Source of the DNA: GCA-2401735 sp051252095
GTDB taxonomy: Bacteria > Pseudomonadota > Gammaproteobacteria > Burkholderiales > Methylophilaceae
Direction: 5' to 3'
DNA length: 59,269 bases
Assembly: GCA_051252095.1 (NCBI GenBank)
Contig: JBPOFK010000015.1
Coordinates: 1-59,269, forward strand
Within the stretch, counting starts at the first letter, position 1; the number at the start of each line of letters is the position of its first letter. Positions 33,439 through 42,719 of the stretch are shown one piece after another. The position numbers were made by a program, and so were the translations under genes. The notes below the pieces were generated by a model. It had not been told where the DNA came from. It did not search any database and was given only the letters and a program-made list of their open reading frames with translations.

Positions 33439-34559
33439 TCAGGCATATCTTCTGTTAGCGAGTTATTGTCAGAAAATCCTTCTCCCCAAGGGACAGGTAA
33501 ATGCGTATAACCAGTTGTCTTTTTCGCGTGAAATTTAATAAATTGAGGATCTTCACCGATCAAACAATCTGGACGATATGGTCCCAACCAAGGATTGCGC
33601 ATTCCACGTGCCAAGATTTCTTTTAATGAAGTTTCTCGCATATTGCCTAGCGACATATCAATATAAGGGCAAGGGGTGACTTCGCCAGTTGATGTTACCG
33701 TAATAATGCCTTTAACGGTAATGCAGCCTTTAAAAGAGCCATATGTTGGTGTCATATGCGTGAATACGTTATATTCTTTTTCAAGGTCACGTAATATATC
33801 GGCATCTTCTTTATCAATGACAAATTCTGGATGGTCTGAGCAGGAGCCTGTTGGTTTCGCATAAGACACATACAAGCCGACCCCTTTTTCTGTCGCATAC
33901 TGACACATATCTAAAAACTCTTGAGTCTTAACGCGTCCTTTAATTAATACTGTAGATAGTAATAGATTGAGGCCGGCATCTAGTGAAGCATCTATTGCCC
34001 GTAAGACACGTTTGTATGAGCCAGGTTTGTTTCGAAACTCATCATGATCTTTTTCTATCATGCTATCCAAAGAGAGTTGTACTTTTTCAACCCCTATTGA
34101 TTTTAAGTGTCTCGCTTTTTCATCATCTAGAAACCAGCCATTGGTGTCGGTAATAATATAGTGCTTTTCTGGGTCTAGTGCTGCAACTACCTCGTCAAAA
34201 TCTTTCATGACGAGTGGTTCGCCACCTGTAATAACAAATCTAGCTAAGCCAAGGTCGTCAGCTTGTTTTGATAGCCTTCTAACAAAATCCATATCAATTT
34301 TTGATCTTGCATCTTCAATCTTAAACACTTTCTTTTTATGTCTATCCATATAGTATTCAGCTGAGCAGTGCGTGCATTGAAAATTACACAAATAGCTTTT
34401 TTCTAGACGAATAATTGGACTAATATCACCACGTTCTTCCATCGCTGCAATATTGGCTAATTTACTCGCTAAATATGGCTTTCTTGCTTTTAAACCTTCT
34501 CGCTTGGCTTTCTCTTCCAGTGTTAGGTTTTGTTCTGCTAAGATTTCAACAGGGATCAT
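33435..34559 (-). CDS. Radical SAM/SPASM-type protein
   Basis: 374 residues. A helical N-terminal segment of about 55 residues is followed by the cluster motif C-N-F-Q-C-T-H-C (near 59-66) and ITGGEPL. The C-terminal region has GCITVKG, TPCPYIDMSLGNM and a final DCL, a SPASM/twitch-like arrangement of cysteines as in MoaA/PqqE-like enzymes. These enzymes modify peptides, sugars or cofactors. It lies between a glycosyltransferase-like gene (53 bp upstream) and the unknown 259-residue gene (4-bp overlap). Substrate unknown. Confidence 0.8.
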   Translation of the reverse strand: MIPVEILAEQNLTLEEKAKREGLKARKPYLASKLANIAAMEERGDISPIIRLEKSYLCNFQCTHCSAEYYMDRHKKKVFKIEDARSKIDMDFVRRLSKQADDLGLARFVITGGEPLVMKDFDEVVAALDPEKHYIITDTNGWFLDDEKARHLKSIGVEKVQLSLDSMIEKDHDEFRNKPGSYKRVLRAIDASLDAGLNLLLSTVLIKGRVKTQEFLDMCQYATEKGVGLYVSYAKPTGSCSDHPEFVIDKEDADILRDLEKEYNVFTHMTPTYGSFKGCITVKGIITVTSTGEVTPCPYIDMSLGNMRETSLKEILARGMRNPWLGPYRPDCLIGEDPQFIKFHAKKTTGYTHLPVPWGEGFSDNNSLTEDMPE

Positions 34560-34612
34560 GTTGTTCCTTTATTAATACCTTATTAATATTTGTTACAAAG
34601 GATAGTATTAGG

Positions 34613-35863
34613 TTACCATATATAAAAATCTTGCATGGCAGGCTTTTGAGGTTGGTTCATAAATTTTACTTTTTCTGCAACCTCAATGAGGGGCGTAACA
34701 AAGTCAAGGCTGTTCATCCGCTCGCTCGCTAATGTACCCAATAGCTTTCCTTGCTCAATGACATGCTCTTTATTGTTTAGTAAAAACTCTACCTTACTCT
34801 CAAATTGCTCTTCATCAAAAATATAAGTGTAATCATCAAACTCAGGAAAGTTCTCATGCATCCATGTGGTTTTATTAGTCAGGATAAATGCATGGTGACC
34901 AACTGCACGGCAGAAGCGATCATGTACGTTTAAATCATAGTTTGGCGTCATATCAACTAAACCCAGTTCATTTTTAAAAATCTGGTCACTATGTTTTGAA
35001 AAATTAATGTCATTAGAGAATTGAGCGGCAGATTGTTCAGCATTAAGGTGCTCCCAGTTTCTACCAATAATTTTGACTGGAAATTTTTTAAGACAATTTG
35101 CCAGCATGGTTGATTTTACTCTTCTGAAAAAATCGTCCAATTGTGCAGAATACAGGCGCACTGTCTCTTTAGCAGCGTATGCATCACCCATCTTTCCTTC
35201 TACATGGTTAATGATGATTGCGAAAATATTAATTGGCTCACATCTTAATATTGTGGGAAGTAAATCTTGGGACAATGTTAATAAGTCTTGAGACATGCTC
35301 TCAGGTAAATTTCTTTTCCACAGATTGATGAGTTGGTTAGGGTCATTTCCATTTTTGAGAAAAACTAAAGTGCCGTTGATGCGGTTGCTAAAATCAATTT
35401 TTTCAACTGGTTGCGGATCAAAAATAATCGGTGGATTGATGACGTGTGGCGTTGTTTGATCTCGATAGTACCAGCTTTGCACTTGCGCTAACTCTGGAGA
35501 GGCATAAATGTTAATAGATGTACTTGGCATGCCAGCATGCCTTTTTATAAAGTAGGAGGGTAAGTCGCTTTGTAGTTTAATAAATGGAATGTTGTGATAC
35601 TCCCATAAATTAACAACTTGTTCGCTATCTTCTAGTTTCCAGCTAAGGTCTGAACCTATGCCTAAATATGAAAAAACAAATTCAATTTCAAAGTTTAATA
35701 AAGCATGTTGTAACTGTTGAACATAGTCTGCTTCAGAAAAGTCAATAAAATAAGTTTGCTTCCCAGCCTGTTGAAATGCAGCTTCTTTTTGACGGCAAAC
35801 TGCATTGATTGCACCTTGCTCATCAAAGCCAGATAAAATTAAAATCACTTTTTCTTGTTGCAT
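34613..35863 (-). CDS. Probable GT-B glycosyltransferase (CgeB-like C-terminus)
   Basis: 416 residues. It begins with a Rossmann-like strand (KVILILSGFDEQGAINAV) and ends with a region resembling the sugar-nucleotide half of CgeB/group-1 glycosyltransferases: LGLVDMTPNYDLNVHDRFCRAVGHHAFILTNK (in part), then FDEEQFESKVEFLL. No catalytic residue can be fixed, so the assignment is tentative. It is the first gene of the minus-strand group running to 31.6 kb; the upstream 197 bp (35864-36060) are AT-rich with no clear promoter. Confidence 0.5.
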   Translation of the reverse strand: MQQEKVILILSGFDEQGAINAVCRQKEAAFQQAGKQTYFIDFSEADYVQQLQHALLNFEIEFVFSYLGIGSDLSWKLEDSEQVVNLWEYHNIPFIKLQSDLPSYFIKRHAGMPSTSINIYASPELAQVQSWYYRDQTTPHVINPPIIFDPQPVEKIDFSNRINGTLVFLKNGNDPNQLINLWKRNLPESMSQDLLTLSQDLLPTILRCEPINIFAIIINHVEGKMGDAYAAKETVRLYSAQLDDFFRRVKSTMLANCLKKFPVKIIGRNWEHLNAEQSAAQFSNDINFSKHSDQIFKNELGLVDMTPNYDLNVHDRFCRAVGHHAFILTNKTTWMHENFPEFDDYTYIFDEEQFESKVEFLLNNKEHVIEQGKLLGTLASERMNSLDFVTPLIEVAEKVKFMNQPQKPAMQDFYIW

Positions 35864-36060
35864 GCTTTAAAACCTATGGTCATTAACTTAAAGCATTTTA
35901 GTCTTCAATGTCTCGTGCGGTATGACTGAATAAAGCGCAAATATAACGTTAATTTATATCTTTGACTATTTACATGGTATTGCTAGCGAGTACTCTAAAA
36001 TTTATAGACTGGGTAATTTTTGCAAAGCATTGCCCATCTTTAATGGAGAGGCAATTAAAA

Positions 36061-37251
36061 TCACTGCATTTCATCTCGTGTTTCACTAAAAGCCTTAATT
36101 GCTTTATCTAAATCCTCAAAGGTATGTTTAGCAGAAATCTGCGTTCTAATACGTGCTTTGCCTTTTGGTACAACAGGGAAGAAAAAACCAATCGCATAAA
36201 TGCCTTTTTCTAATAGGCGTTTACTCATTTCTTGCGCTAAGTTAGCATCGCCTAGCATCACTGGCACAATCGGATGGTCGCCATCATCGACAGCAAAGCC
36301 AGCTAATTGCATCCCTTTTCTGAAATAATGCGTGTTTTCTTCAAGCTTATCGCGAAGTTCAGTTGATTGTTCAAGTCTTTCCAATACCGATAAAGAGGCG
36401 GCGCAAATGGCAGGTGCAACAGTATTTGAGAACAAGTAGGGGCGTGAGCGCTGACGTAACATATCTATAATTTCACGACGACCAGATGTGAAGCCACCTG
36501 AGGCGCCACCTAGCGCCTTGCCAAATGTGCTGGTGATTATGTCGACTCTATCCATTACGCCACAGTACTCATGCACACCACGGCCTGTTTTTCCCATAAA
36601 ACCTGTTGCATGGCAATCATCGTGATGCACCATGGCATCAAACTCATCTGCTAAATCACAAATTTTATCCAACTGAGCAATGGTGCCATCCATCGAGAAA
36701 ACACCATCTGTCGTAATTAAAATACGACGAGCGTTGTTGGCCTTAGCTTCTTCAAGTTTTGTGCGTAAATCTGCCATATCATTATTTTTATAACGATACC
36801 GCTGCGCCTTACATAAACGGACGCCATCAATAATCGATGCATGATTTAACTCGTCTGAAATCACAGCGCCCTCAGCTGTTAAAATTGACTCGAATAGACC
36901 CCCGTTGGCATCAAAGCAGGCCGCATATAGAATCGTATCTTCCATACCCAAAAAGTCGCTCACTTTTTGTTCTAAGGTTTTATGCAAGGTCTGTGTGCCA
37001 CAAATGAATCGTACAGAGGCTAAGCCAAAGCCCCATCGATCTAAACTGTCTTTAGCTACTTGAATGACATCAGGGTCATTGGCCAATCCCAAGTAATTAT
37101 TCGCACACATATTCAATACCTCGCTGCCGTCTGCGAGCGTGATATTATTTTTTTGGTCTGAGCTAATAAAGCGCTCAGTTTTCCAAAGTCCTGCGGCTTT
37201 AATCTCTGCTAAATCTTCTGCAATACTTTCTTTTGCTGCTTTAAAACTCAT
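36061..37251 (-). CDS. kbl: Glycine C-acetyltransferase (2-amino-3-ketobutyrate CoA ligase)
   Basis: 396 residues, the family length. It is an alpha-oxoamine synthase fold I PLP enzyme. The PLP Lys lies in TSTFGKALGGASGG (about 243), the His in HHDDCHATGF, and ANNYLGLANDPDVI near the start is typical. It cleaves 2-amino-3-ketobutyrate with CoA to glycine and acetyl-CoA. It lies 15 bp downstream of tdh, the conserved tdh-kbl operon. Confidence 0.96.
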   Translation of the reverse strand: MSFKAAKESIAEDLAEIKAAGLWKTERFISSDQKNNITLADGSEVLNMCANNYLGLANDPDVIQVAKDSLDRWGFGLASVRFICGTQTLHKTLEQKVSDFLGMEDTILYAACFDANGGLFESILTAEGAVISDELNHASIIDGVRLCKAQRYRYKNNDMADLRTKLEEAKANNARRILITTDGVFSMDGTIAQLDKICDLADEFDAMVHHDDCHATGFMGKTGRGVHEYCGVMDRVDIITSTFGKALGGASGGFTSGRREIIDMLRQRSRPYLFSNTVAPAICAASLSVLERLEQSTELRDKLEENTHYFRKGMQLAGFAVDDGDHPIVPVMLGDANLAQEMSKRLLEKGIYAIGFFFPVVPKGKARIRTQISAKHTFEDLDKAIKAFSETRDEMQ

Positions 37252-37266
37252 ATTGAACCTTTGTTA

Positions 37267-38301
37267 TTAATCTTCCCAATTTAAAATGACTTTGCCAGAC
37301 TCGCCAGAGCGCATCACATCAAAGCCTTTTTGAAAGTCAGTGTAATGCATGCGATGCGTGATCATATCCATTAAAGGCAGCCCGCTTTGCACCATCATTA
37401 AGCCTTTATACCAAGTTTCAAAAATTTCACGTCCGTAGATGCCTTTGATGGTTAGGCCTTTAAATACCACCATATCCCAATCGATGCCTGAACCTGCGGG
37501 CATAATCGCTAACATGGCAATATGACCACCATTAATCATTTTAGATAACATATCGCCAAAGGCTTGAGGGGAACCTGACATTTCTAACCCAACATCAAAT
37601 CCTTCAAAAATACCCAATGAATCCATCATTTTTTTATCAATTTTCTCTTTAGAAACATTGACTGTTATGACTCGTGGTAATATTTTTTTAATTAAATCAA
37701 GGCGGTATTGATTTAAATCAGTAATGACAATATTTCGGGCGCCTGCATGATTAGATACCATAGCAGCCATCATGCCGATTGGGCCTGCGCCCGTAATCAG
37801 CACATCTTCACCCACCATATTAAATGAGAGTGCAGTGTGCACAGCATTGCCATAAGGGTCGAATATAGCGAGTAAGTCCGTATCGACAGGCCGGCTCGGT
37901 TTAAAAACATTTTTTGCAGGAACCGATAAAAACTCGGCAAATGCACCTGTTCTGTTGACTCCCACGCCAATCGTATTTGGACATAAGTGAATACGACCAC
38001 CTAGACAATTGCGGCATCTTCCGCAAGTAATGTGGCCTTCACCTGAGACAATGTCACCTACGTTAAGATCAGTAACATTAGATCCCAATTCAACAATTTC
38101 ACCAGCATATTCATGGCCCGTAATCATGGGTACTGGTATGGTTTTTTGTGCCCACTCATCCCAGTTGTATATGTGAATGTCTGTGCCGCAAATGGCTGTT
38201 TTTTTGATTTTGATTAGTACATCGTTATTGCCCACCGTTGGCATGGGCATATCGTCTAACCACAAACCCTCTTTCGGGTATTTTTTTACTAATGCTTTCA
38301 C
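37267..38301 (-). CDS. tdh: L-threonine 3-dehydrogenase
   Basis: 344 residues, zinc medium-chain dehydrogenase. Catalytic zinc residues appear in CGTDIHIYNWDEW (Cys38) and TGHEYAGE; the structural zinc site is C-G-R-C-R-N-C-L-G-G-R-I-H-L-C; the NAD site is GAGPIGMMAA. It oxidises threonine to 2-amino-3-ketobutyrate for Kbl. The start is GTG, with a strong GGGGGAG four bases upstream. It is divergent from the symporter gene across 204 bp. Confidence 0.96.
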   Translation of the reverse strand: MKALVKKYPKEGLWLDDMPMPTVGNNDVLIKIKKTAICGTDIHIYNWDEWAQKTIPVPMITGHEYAGEIVELGSNVTDLNVGDIVSGEGHITCGRCRNCLGGRIHLCPNTIGVGVNRTGAFAEFLSVPAKNVFKPSRPVDTDLLAIFDPYGNAVHTALSFNMVGEDVLITGAGPIGMMAAMVSNHAGARNIVITDLNQYRLDLIKKILPRVITVNVSKEKIDKKMMDSLGIFEGFDVGLEMSGSPQAFGDMLSKMINGGHIAMLAIMPAGSGIDWDMVVFKGLTIKGIYGREIFETWYKGLMMVQSGLPLMDMITHRMHYTDFQKGFDVMRSGESGKVILNWED

Positions 38302-38505
38302 CTGACTCCCCCTCTATCGTGCTTATTTTGGTAGATAATTATTTACAAATTAACTTAACATTGACTCATCATAATGTAAATCAAATTTATATCACTGGTT
38401 GACTGTTAAAGCAGGTATAAATTCAATGGTTTTACAGATAAAGAGATTTTATTTGAGTTGATATGAATCATTAAATTTCAGCATTTATTTGTTAAAGTGT
38501 GTGTT

Positions 38506-39885
38506 ATGACTAAAGAAAATGTCACCTCCTCAACAACTGGGCGTAATTTGCCATTGGGCGAATTTTCTATACTTGGTGACTTAGCTGGAAAACTGACGTT
38601 TCTCATTCGTACTAAACTGTGGCTACAAATTATTGTAGGGATGGTATTTGGCATTAGTATTGGTTTACTCATCTCACCAGATGGTGCAGCTTTAGTTTCG
38701 CCCCCAGTCGCTGAGCTCATTTCGGGTTGGCTCGTTTTGCCAGGCCACTTATTTTTGGCACTCATTCAAATGATTATGCTACCCCTAGTGGTTTCTTCTA
38801 TTGTATTAGGCATAGCCGGGGCTGACGATTTAGATAAACTGCGTCAAATGGGGTTGAGGATTGTCCCGTTTTTTTTATTAACAACAACAATAGCTGTGAT
38901 GATTGGTGTAGGCCTCGCCATTTTAATTACACCTGGACAATATATAGACCCTCAACTATTAACTAAAACGCTCACTAACGCAGAGTCTGTAAGGGTGGTT
39001 GAACAATTGGAAATATTTTCGATTCGGGAGCGCATAGTTGAACTTATCCCAGCCAACCCGCTGAGCGCTGCATTAGAAGAAAGTATGTTGCAAATTGTCG
39101 TATTCGCAATTTTGATGGGAGTTGCTCTTGCTTCAATTGATACTGCGCGTGCAAAACCACTATTAGACCTTGCTCGAGGCGTTCAAGAGCTATCAATGAA
39201 AATCGTCAGTTGGGCAATGATTATTGTGCCTTTGGCGGTACTAGGATTGCTAGCGCAGATTACCATGCAGATAGGCTTGAAAGCAATGATTGGTATGTCA
39301 GTCTATGTTGGAGTAGTTTTACTTGGTCTGGCCCTATTATTGACTGTATATACCCTCATTGTATTTTTTGTGGCGAATATCAAGCCATCTGATTTTTTAA
39401 TAAAAATTAGAGAGGTTCAGTTATTGGCTTTCTCAACTTCTAGTTCCGCTGCTGTCATGCCCGTCTCTATTAAAACAGTTGTAGAAAAGTTTAAAATACA
39501 AGCCTCAATTGCGGATTTTGTTATTCCATTAGGGGCTACAGTTAATATGGGTGGAACAGCGCTTTATCAGGTCATTGCAGCACTCTTTTTAACACAAGTT
39601 TTTGGGATAGACCTTTCAAACGGGCAGTTGTTATTACTTGCCGCTACAACGATAGGAGCCTCTATTGGCTCGCCTAGCACACCAGGTGTAGGTATTGTTA
39701 TTCTGGCAACTATTCTTGGCAACATTGGTGTGCCAGCTGCTGGTATTGCGCTCATTATTGGCGTGGATAGAATTTTGGATATGTCACGTACAGCGATTAA
39801 TGTAACGGGCGATATTGCCGCTTGTGTAGTGATGGAAAAGTGGCTTTCGCCTAAAGTAGCTTCGCTCGGCAAAGTGACTCAATAG
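38506..39885 (+). CDS. Dicarboxylate/amino acid:cation symporter (DAACS, GltP/DctA family)
   Basis: 459 residues from the ATG at 38506 (a GTG three codons earlier is also possible). The family fold is clear: the serine-rich hairpin TSSSAAVMPVS, the TM7 motif, the HP2 region, and the substrate/cation helix DRILDMSRTAINVTGD. The TM7 signature, normally N-M-D-G-T, is N-M-G-G-T (Gly349 for Asp). That Asp is a sodium ligand in the homologue GltPh. It imports glutamate-like amino acids or C4-dicarboxylates; the precise substrate is open. It sits beside threonine and GABA catabolic genes. Confidence 0.88.
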   Translation: MTKENVTSSTTGRNLPLGEFSILGDLAGKLTFLIRTKLWLQIIVGMVFGISIGLLISPDGAALVSPPVAELISGWLVLPGHLFLALIQMIMLPLVVSSIVLGIAGADDLDKLRQMGLRIVPFFLLTTTIAVMIGVGLAILITPGQYIDPQLLTKTLTNAESVRVVEQLEIFSIRERIVELIPANPLSAALEESMLQIVVFAILMGVALASIDTARAKPLLDLARGVQELSMKIVSWAMIIVPLAVLGLLAQITMQIGLKAMIGMSVYVGVVLLGLALLLTVYTLIVFFVANIKPSDFLIKIREVQLLAFSTSSSAAVMPVSIKTVVEKFKIQASIADFVIPLGATVNMGGTALYQVIAALFLTQVFGIDLSNGQLLLLAATTIGASIGSPSTPGVGIVILATILGNIGVPAAGIALIIGVDRILDMSRTAINVTGDIAACVVMEKWLSPKVASLGKVTQ

Positions 39886-39901
39886 TTTTGCTCACGCAGT
39901 T

Positions 39902-41197
39902 TTAAACTAGGTCGGTAAGTACAGACTCTATGATATCTAGTCCTTCATTTAAGATAGCATCACTAACAGTTAGCGGTACCATAACGCGTAAGACGTTACC
40001 ATATACACCACAATTCAAAATTAATAACCCTCTTTTTGCTGCCTCAGTTTTCAACGTATTCGCAATGTCAGCGGCGGGGCGATGTGGGTCTCCGTCATGA
40101 CAAAATTCAACCCCTGTCATCGCGCCTAAGTTGCGGATTTCACTGATAAAATTAAATTTTTTCTGCATTGCTTCAAAGCGGTTTCTTAATATTGCACCAA
40201 TTTGCATAGAGCGATTACACAGATTTTCTTCTTCTACTACGTCTAGCACCGCATGCGCGGCAGCAATCGCAATCGGGTTGCCTGCATAGGTGCTACCTAA
40301 ACCACCTGGCTGTGCGGCATCCATAATGTCCGCCTTTCCGGTAATGGCGGATAAAGTGAATCCACCACCTAGGCCTTTTGCCATCGTGATAATGTCAGGC
40401 TCAATATCAGTATGTTCAATTGCAAAAATTTTGCCGCAACGCCCAATACCCGTTTGTACTTCATCTACTACTAATAATATGCCATGTTCTTCACAGATGC
40501 TTTTTAAACGCTTTAAGAAGGAGTGTGGCGCAGGAATGTAGCCACCTTCTCCTTGGACCGGCTCAATAAAAATTGCAGCAACGCGGTTGGCTTCAATATC
40601 GTATTTGAATAGCTTGTGCAATCCATCAATAGCATCATCTTCACTAATGCCATGTAATGGATAAGGGAAGGGCGCATGATAAATTTCAGCAGGAAAAGGG
40701 CCGAATCCTTTTTTGTATGGGTCAATTTTCCCCGTCATGGCGACAGAAAACATCGTGCGACCATGAAAACCGCCATCAAAAGCAATAATACCCGACCGTC
40801 CAGTGGCGGCGCGTGCCACTTTCACTGCGTTCTCAATGGCTTCTGCTCCTGAGTTCATAAAAAATGTTTTTTTAGGTGTAGTGCCAGGAGCAAGCTTGTT
40901 AAGCCTTTCTGCAAGGCTAATATAACTTTCATAACCGACGACTTGAAAGCAGGTGTGATTGAATTGATTAAGTTGCTTTTCTACCGCTGCAACAACTTTT
41001 GGGTGGCAGTGTCCTGTATTAACGACGGCAATACCTGCACAAAAATCAATATAACGGTTACCTTCAACATCCCAGATTTCTGCATTCAATGCTCGCTCTG
41101 CAATAATACTATGCGCGTAGCTAATGCCACGCGGGAGCACATCATTACGTCTTTGCATCAAGGCGGCATTTGTTAAATTAGTTGCTGTATCTTTCAT
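39902..41197 (-). CDS. gabT: 4-aminobutyrate aminotransferase
   Basis: 431 residues, class III PLP aminotransferase. It has FCAGIAVVNTGHCHPKV (in part), FMNSGAEAIENAVK, the acidic FIEPVQGEGGY and DEVQTGIGR, and the PLP Lys in TMAKGLGGG. It moves the amino group of GABA to 2-oxoglutarate (or pyruvate), giving succinate semialdehyde. The stop of gabD is immediately upstream (no gap), so gabD-gabT are one unit. Confidence 0.92.
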   Translation of the reverse strand: MKDTATNLTNAALMQRRNDVLPRGISYAHSIIAERALNAEIWDVEGNRYIDFCAGIAVVNTGHCHPKVVAAVEKQLNQFNHTCFQVVGYESYISLAERLNKLAPGTTPKKTFFMNSGAEAIENAVKVARAATGRSGIIAFDGGFHGRTMFSVAMTGKIDPYKKGFGPFPAEIYHAPFPYPLHGISEDDAIDGLHKLFKYDIEANRVAAIFIEPVQGEGGYIPAPHSFLKRLKSICEEHGILLVVDEVQTGIGRCGKIFAIEHTDIEPDIITMAKGLGGGFTLSAITGKADIMDAAQPGGLGSTYAGNPIAIAAAHAVLDVVEEENLCNRSMQIGAILRNRFEAMQKKFNFISEIRNLGAMTGVEFCHDGDPHRPAADIANTLKTEAAKRGLLILNCGVYGNVLRVMVPLTVSDAILNEGLDIIESVLTDLV

Positions 41198-42658
41198 TTA
41201 GCCAATATCCATGCACATGTATTTGATTTCGAGATAGTCATCGATGCCATATTTAGAGCCTTCACGGCCTAGGCCAGAGGATTTAATTCCACCAAATGGT
41301 GCGACTTCATTTGAGATTGCACCTGTGTTAATACCCACCATGCCGTATTCTAAAGCTTCTCCAACACGCCATACGCGTTTAATATCTTTTGAATAGAAAT
41401 AAGAGGCTAATCCATAAGGGACGTCATTAGCAATCGCAATGGCTTCCTCTTCAGTTTTAAAGCGAATGAGCGGTGCAACAGGACCAAAAATTTCCTCACT
41501 TGCAATGAGCATCTCTTTTGTAATACCAGTTAACACAGTTGGCGAGAAAAATGTACCACCCAAACTTGGTTGTGCGCCACCAGTTTTGACGGTAGCGCCT
41601 TTATTTTTAGCATCAGCAATTAATTTTTCAACTTTATCAATTGCATTTTGATCAATAAGCGGACCCAAATCTGAGTCAGGAGCTAAGCCATCACCTAACC
41701 GAAGTGCATTGACTTTATCTGCTAGCTTTTGCGCAAATTCATCATAAATACTATCCTGCACTAGTATACGGTTTGCACAGATACAGGTTTGACCTGCATT
41801 GCGAAACTTACAGAGAATAGCACCAGCAACCGCCGCATCAATATCTGCATCATCAAACACAATAAAAGGGGCATTGCCACCCAGTTCCATGGATGTTTTT
41901 TTGATGGTAGGCGCGCATTGCTCAAGTAATTTAATGCCAATTTCAGTTGAACCAGTAAAGCTCAATTTACGCACGATAGGGTTGCTTGTCATTTCTGCAC
42001 CAATTTCTCTGGCCGAGCCAGTAACGACTGACAAAACACCATCAGGAATGCCTGCGCGGACAGCAAGCTCAGCTAATGCTAATGCTGTAAAAGGCGTCTG
42101 ACTAGCTGGCTTAATCACAATGCTGCAACCAGCTGCAAGCGCTGCGCCTGCTTTACGCGTAATCATGGCTGCTGGAAAGTTCCAAGGGGTAATGGCAACG
42201 CAAACTCCAATGGGTTGTTTAGTAACAACAATACGTGCATCAGCTCTTGGTGATGGAATAATGTCGCCATAAACTCGTTTGCCTTCTTCAGCAAACCACT
42301 CAATAAAAGAAGCAGCATAAGCAATCTCACCACGGGCTTCAGCAATTACTTTGCCTTGTTCTGTCGTCATGACTAATGCTAAATCTTCTTGGTTTTCCAG
42401 AATTAATTGATACCATTTTCTTAAAATCTTAGCGCGTTCAGCAGCCGTTTTCTTGGCCCAAGTTTTTTGTGCGACAAAAGCTGCATCTATCGCTGCTCTA
42501 GTTTCACCTGTACCCATTTTAGGAATAGTGCCAATGCTTTTGTTAGTAGCTGGGTTTGTGACCTGAATCACCTCTTGACTGTTGGCGTTCAGCCATTGGC
42601 CATTAATGAGGCATTGTTGTTTAAATAGGGATTGGTCTCGTAACGTTGGTTCGTTCAT
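41198..42658 (-). CDS. gabD: Succinate-semialdehyde dehydrogenase
   Basis: 486 residues, aldehyde dehydrogenase superfamily. The catalytic Cys is in FRNAGQTCICANRI (about 288) and the general-base Glu in MELGGNAPF; the NAD-fold TPWNFPAAM is present. The order with gabT and the length favour GabD, producing succinate. It starts 61 bp downstream of puuC. Confidence 0.92.
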   Translation of the reverse strand: MNEPTLRDQSLFKQQCLINGQWLNANSQEVIQVTNPATNKSIGTIPKMGTGETRAAIDAAFVAQKTWAKKTAAERAKILRKWYQLILENQEDLALVMTTEQGKVIAEARGEIAYAASFIEWFAEEGKRVYGDIIPSPRADARIVVTKQPIGVCVAITPWNFPAAMITRKAGAALAAGCSIVIKPASQTPFTALALAELAVRAGIPDGVLSVVTGSAREIGAEMTSNPIVRKLSFTGSTEIGIKLLEQCAPTIKKTSMELGGNAPFIVFDDADIDAAVAGAILCKFRNAGQTCICANRILVQDSIYDEFAQKLADKVNALRLGDGLAPDSDLGPLIDQNAIDKVEKLIADAKNKGATVKTGGAQPSLGGTFFSPTVLTGITKEMLIASEEIFGPVAPLIRFKTEEEAIAIANDVPYGLASYFYSKDIKRVWRVGEALEYGMVGINTGAISNEVAPFGGIKSSGLGREGSKYGIDDYLEIKYMCMDIG

Positions 42659-42719
42659 ATGCTGTTGCCTCCATCTCTCTGTTAATCAATATGCTTACGC
42701 ATGGAGAAAAGTAGTGTTG

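Noticed and set aside
36025..36055. ATTGCC...GGCAAT repeat after kbl, considered as a terminator
   Set aside because: A six-bp stem with a long interrupted loop and no clear T-run in the right direction.
38341..38430. Two TTGACT elements with TATA-like partners before the symporter gene
   Set aside because: Spacings of 11 and about 20 bp do not fit a sigma-70 promoter well enough to annotate.
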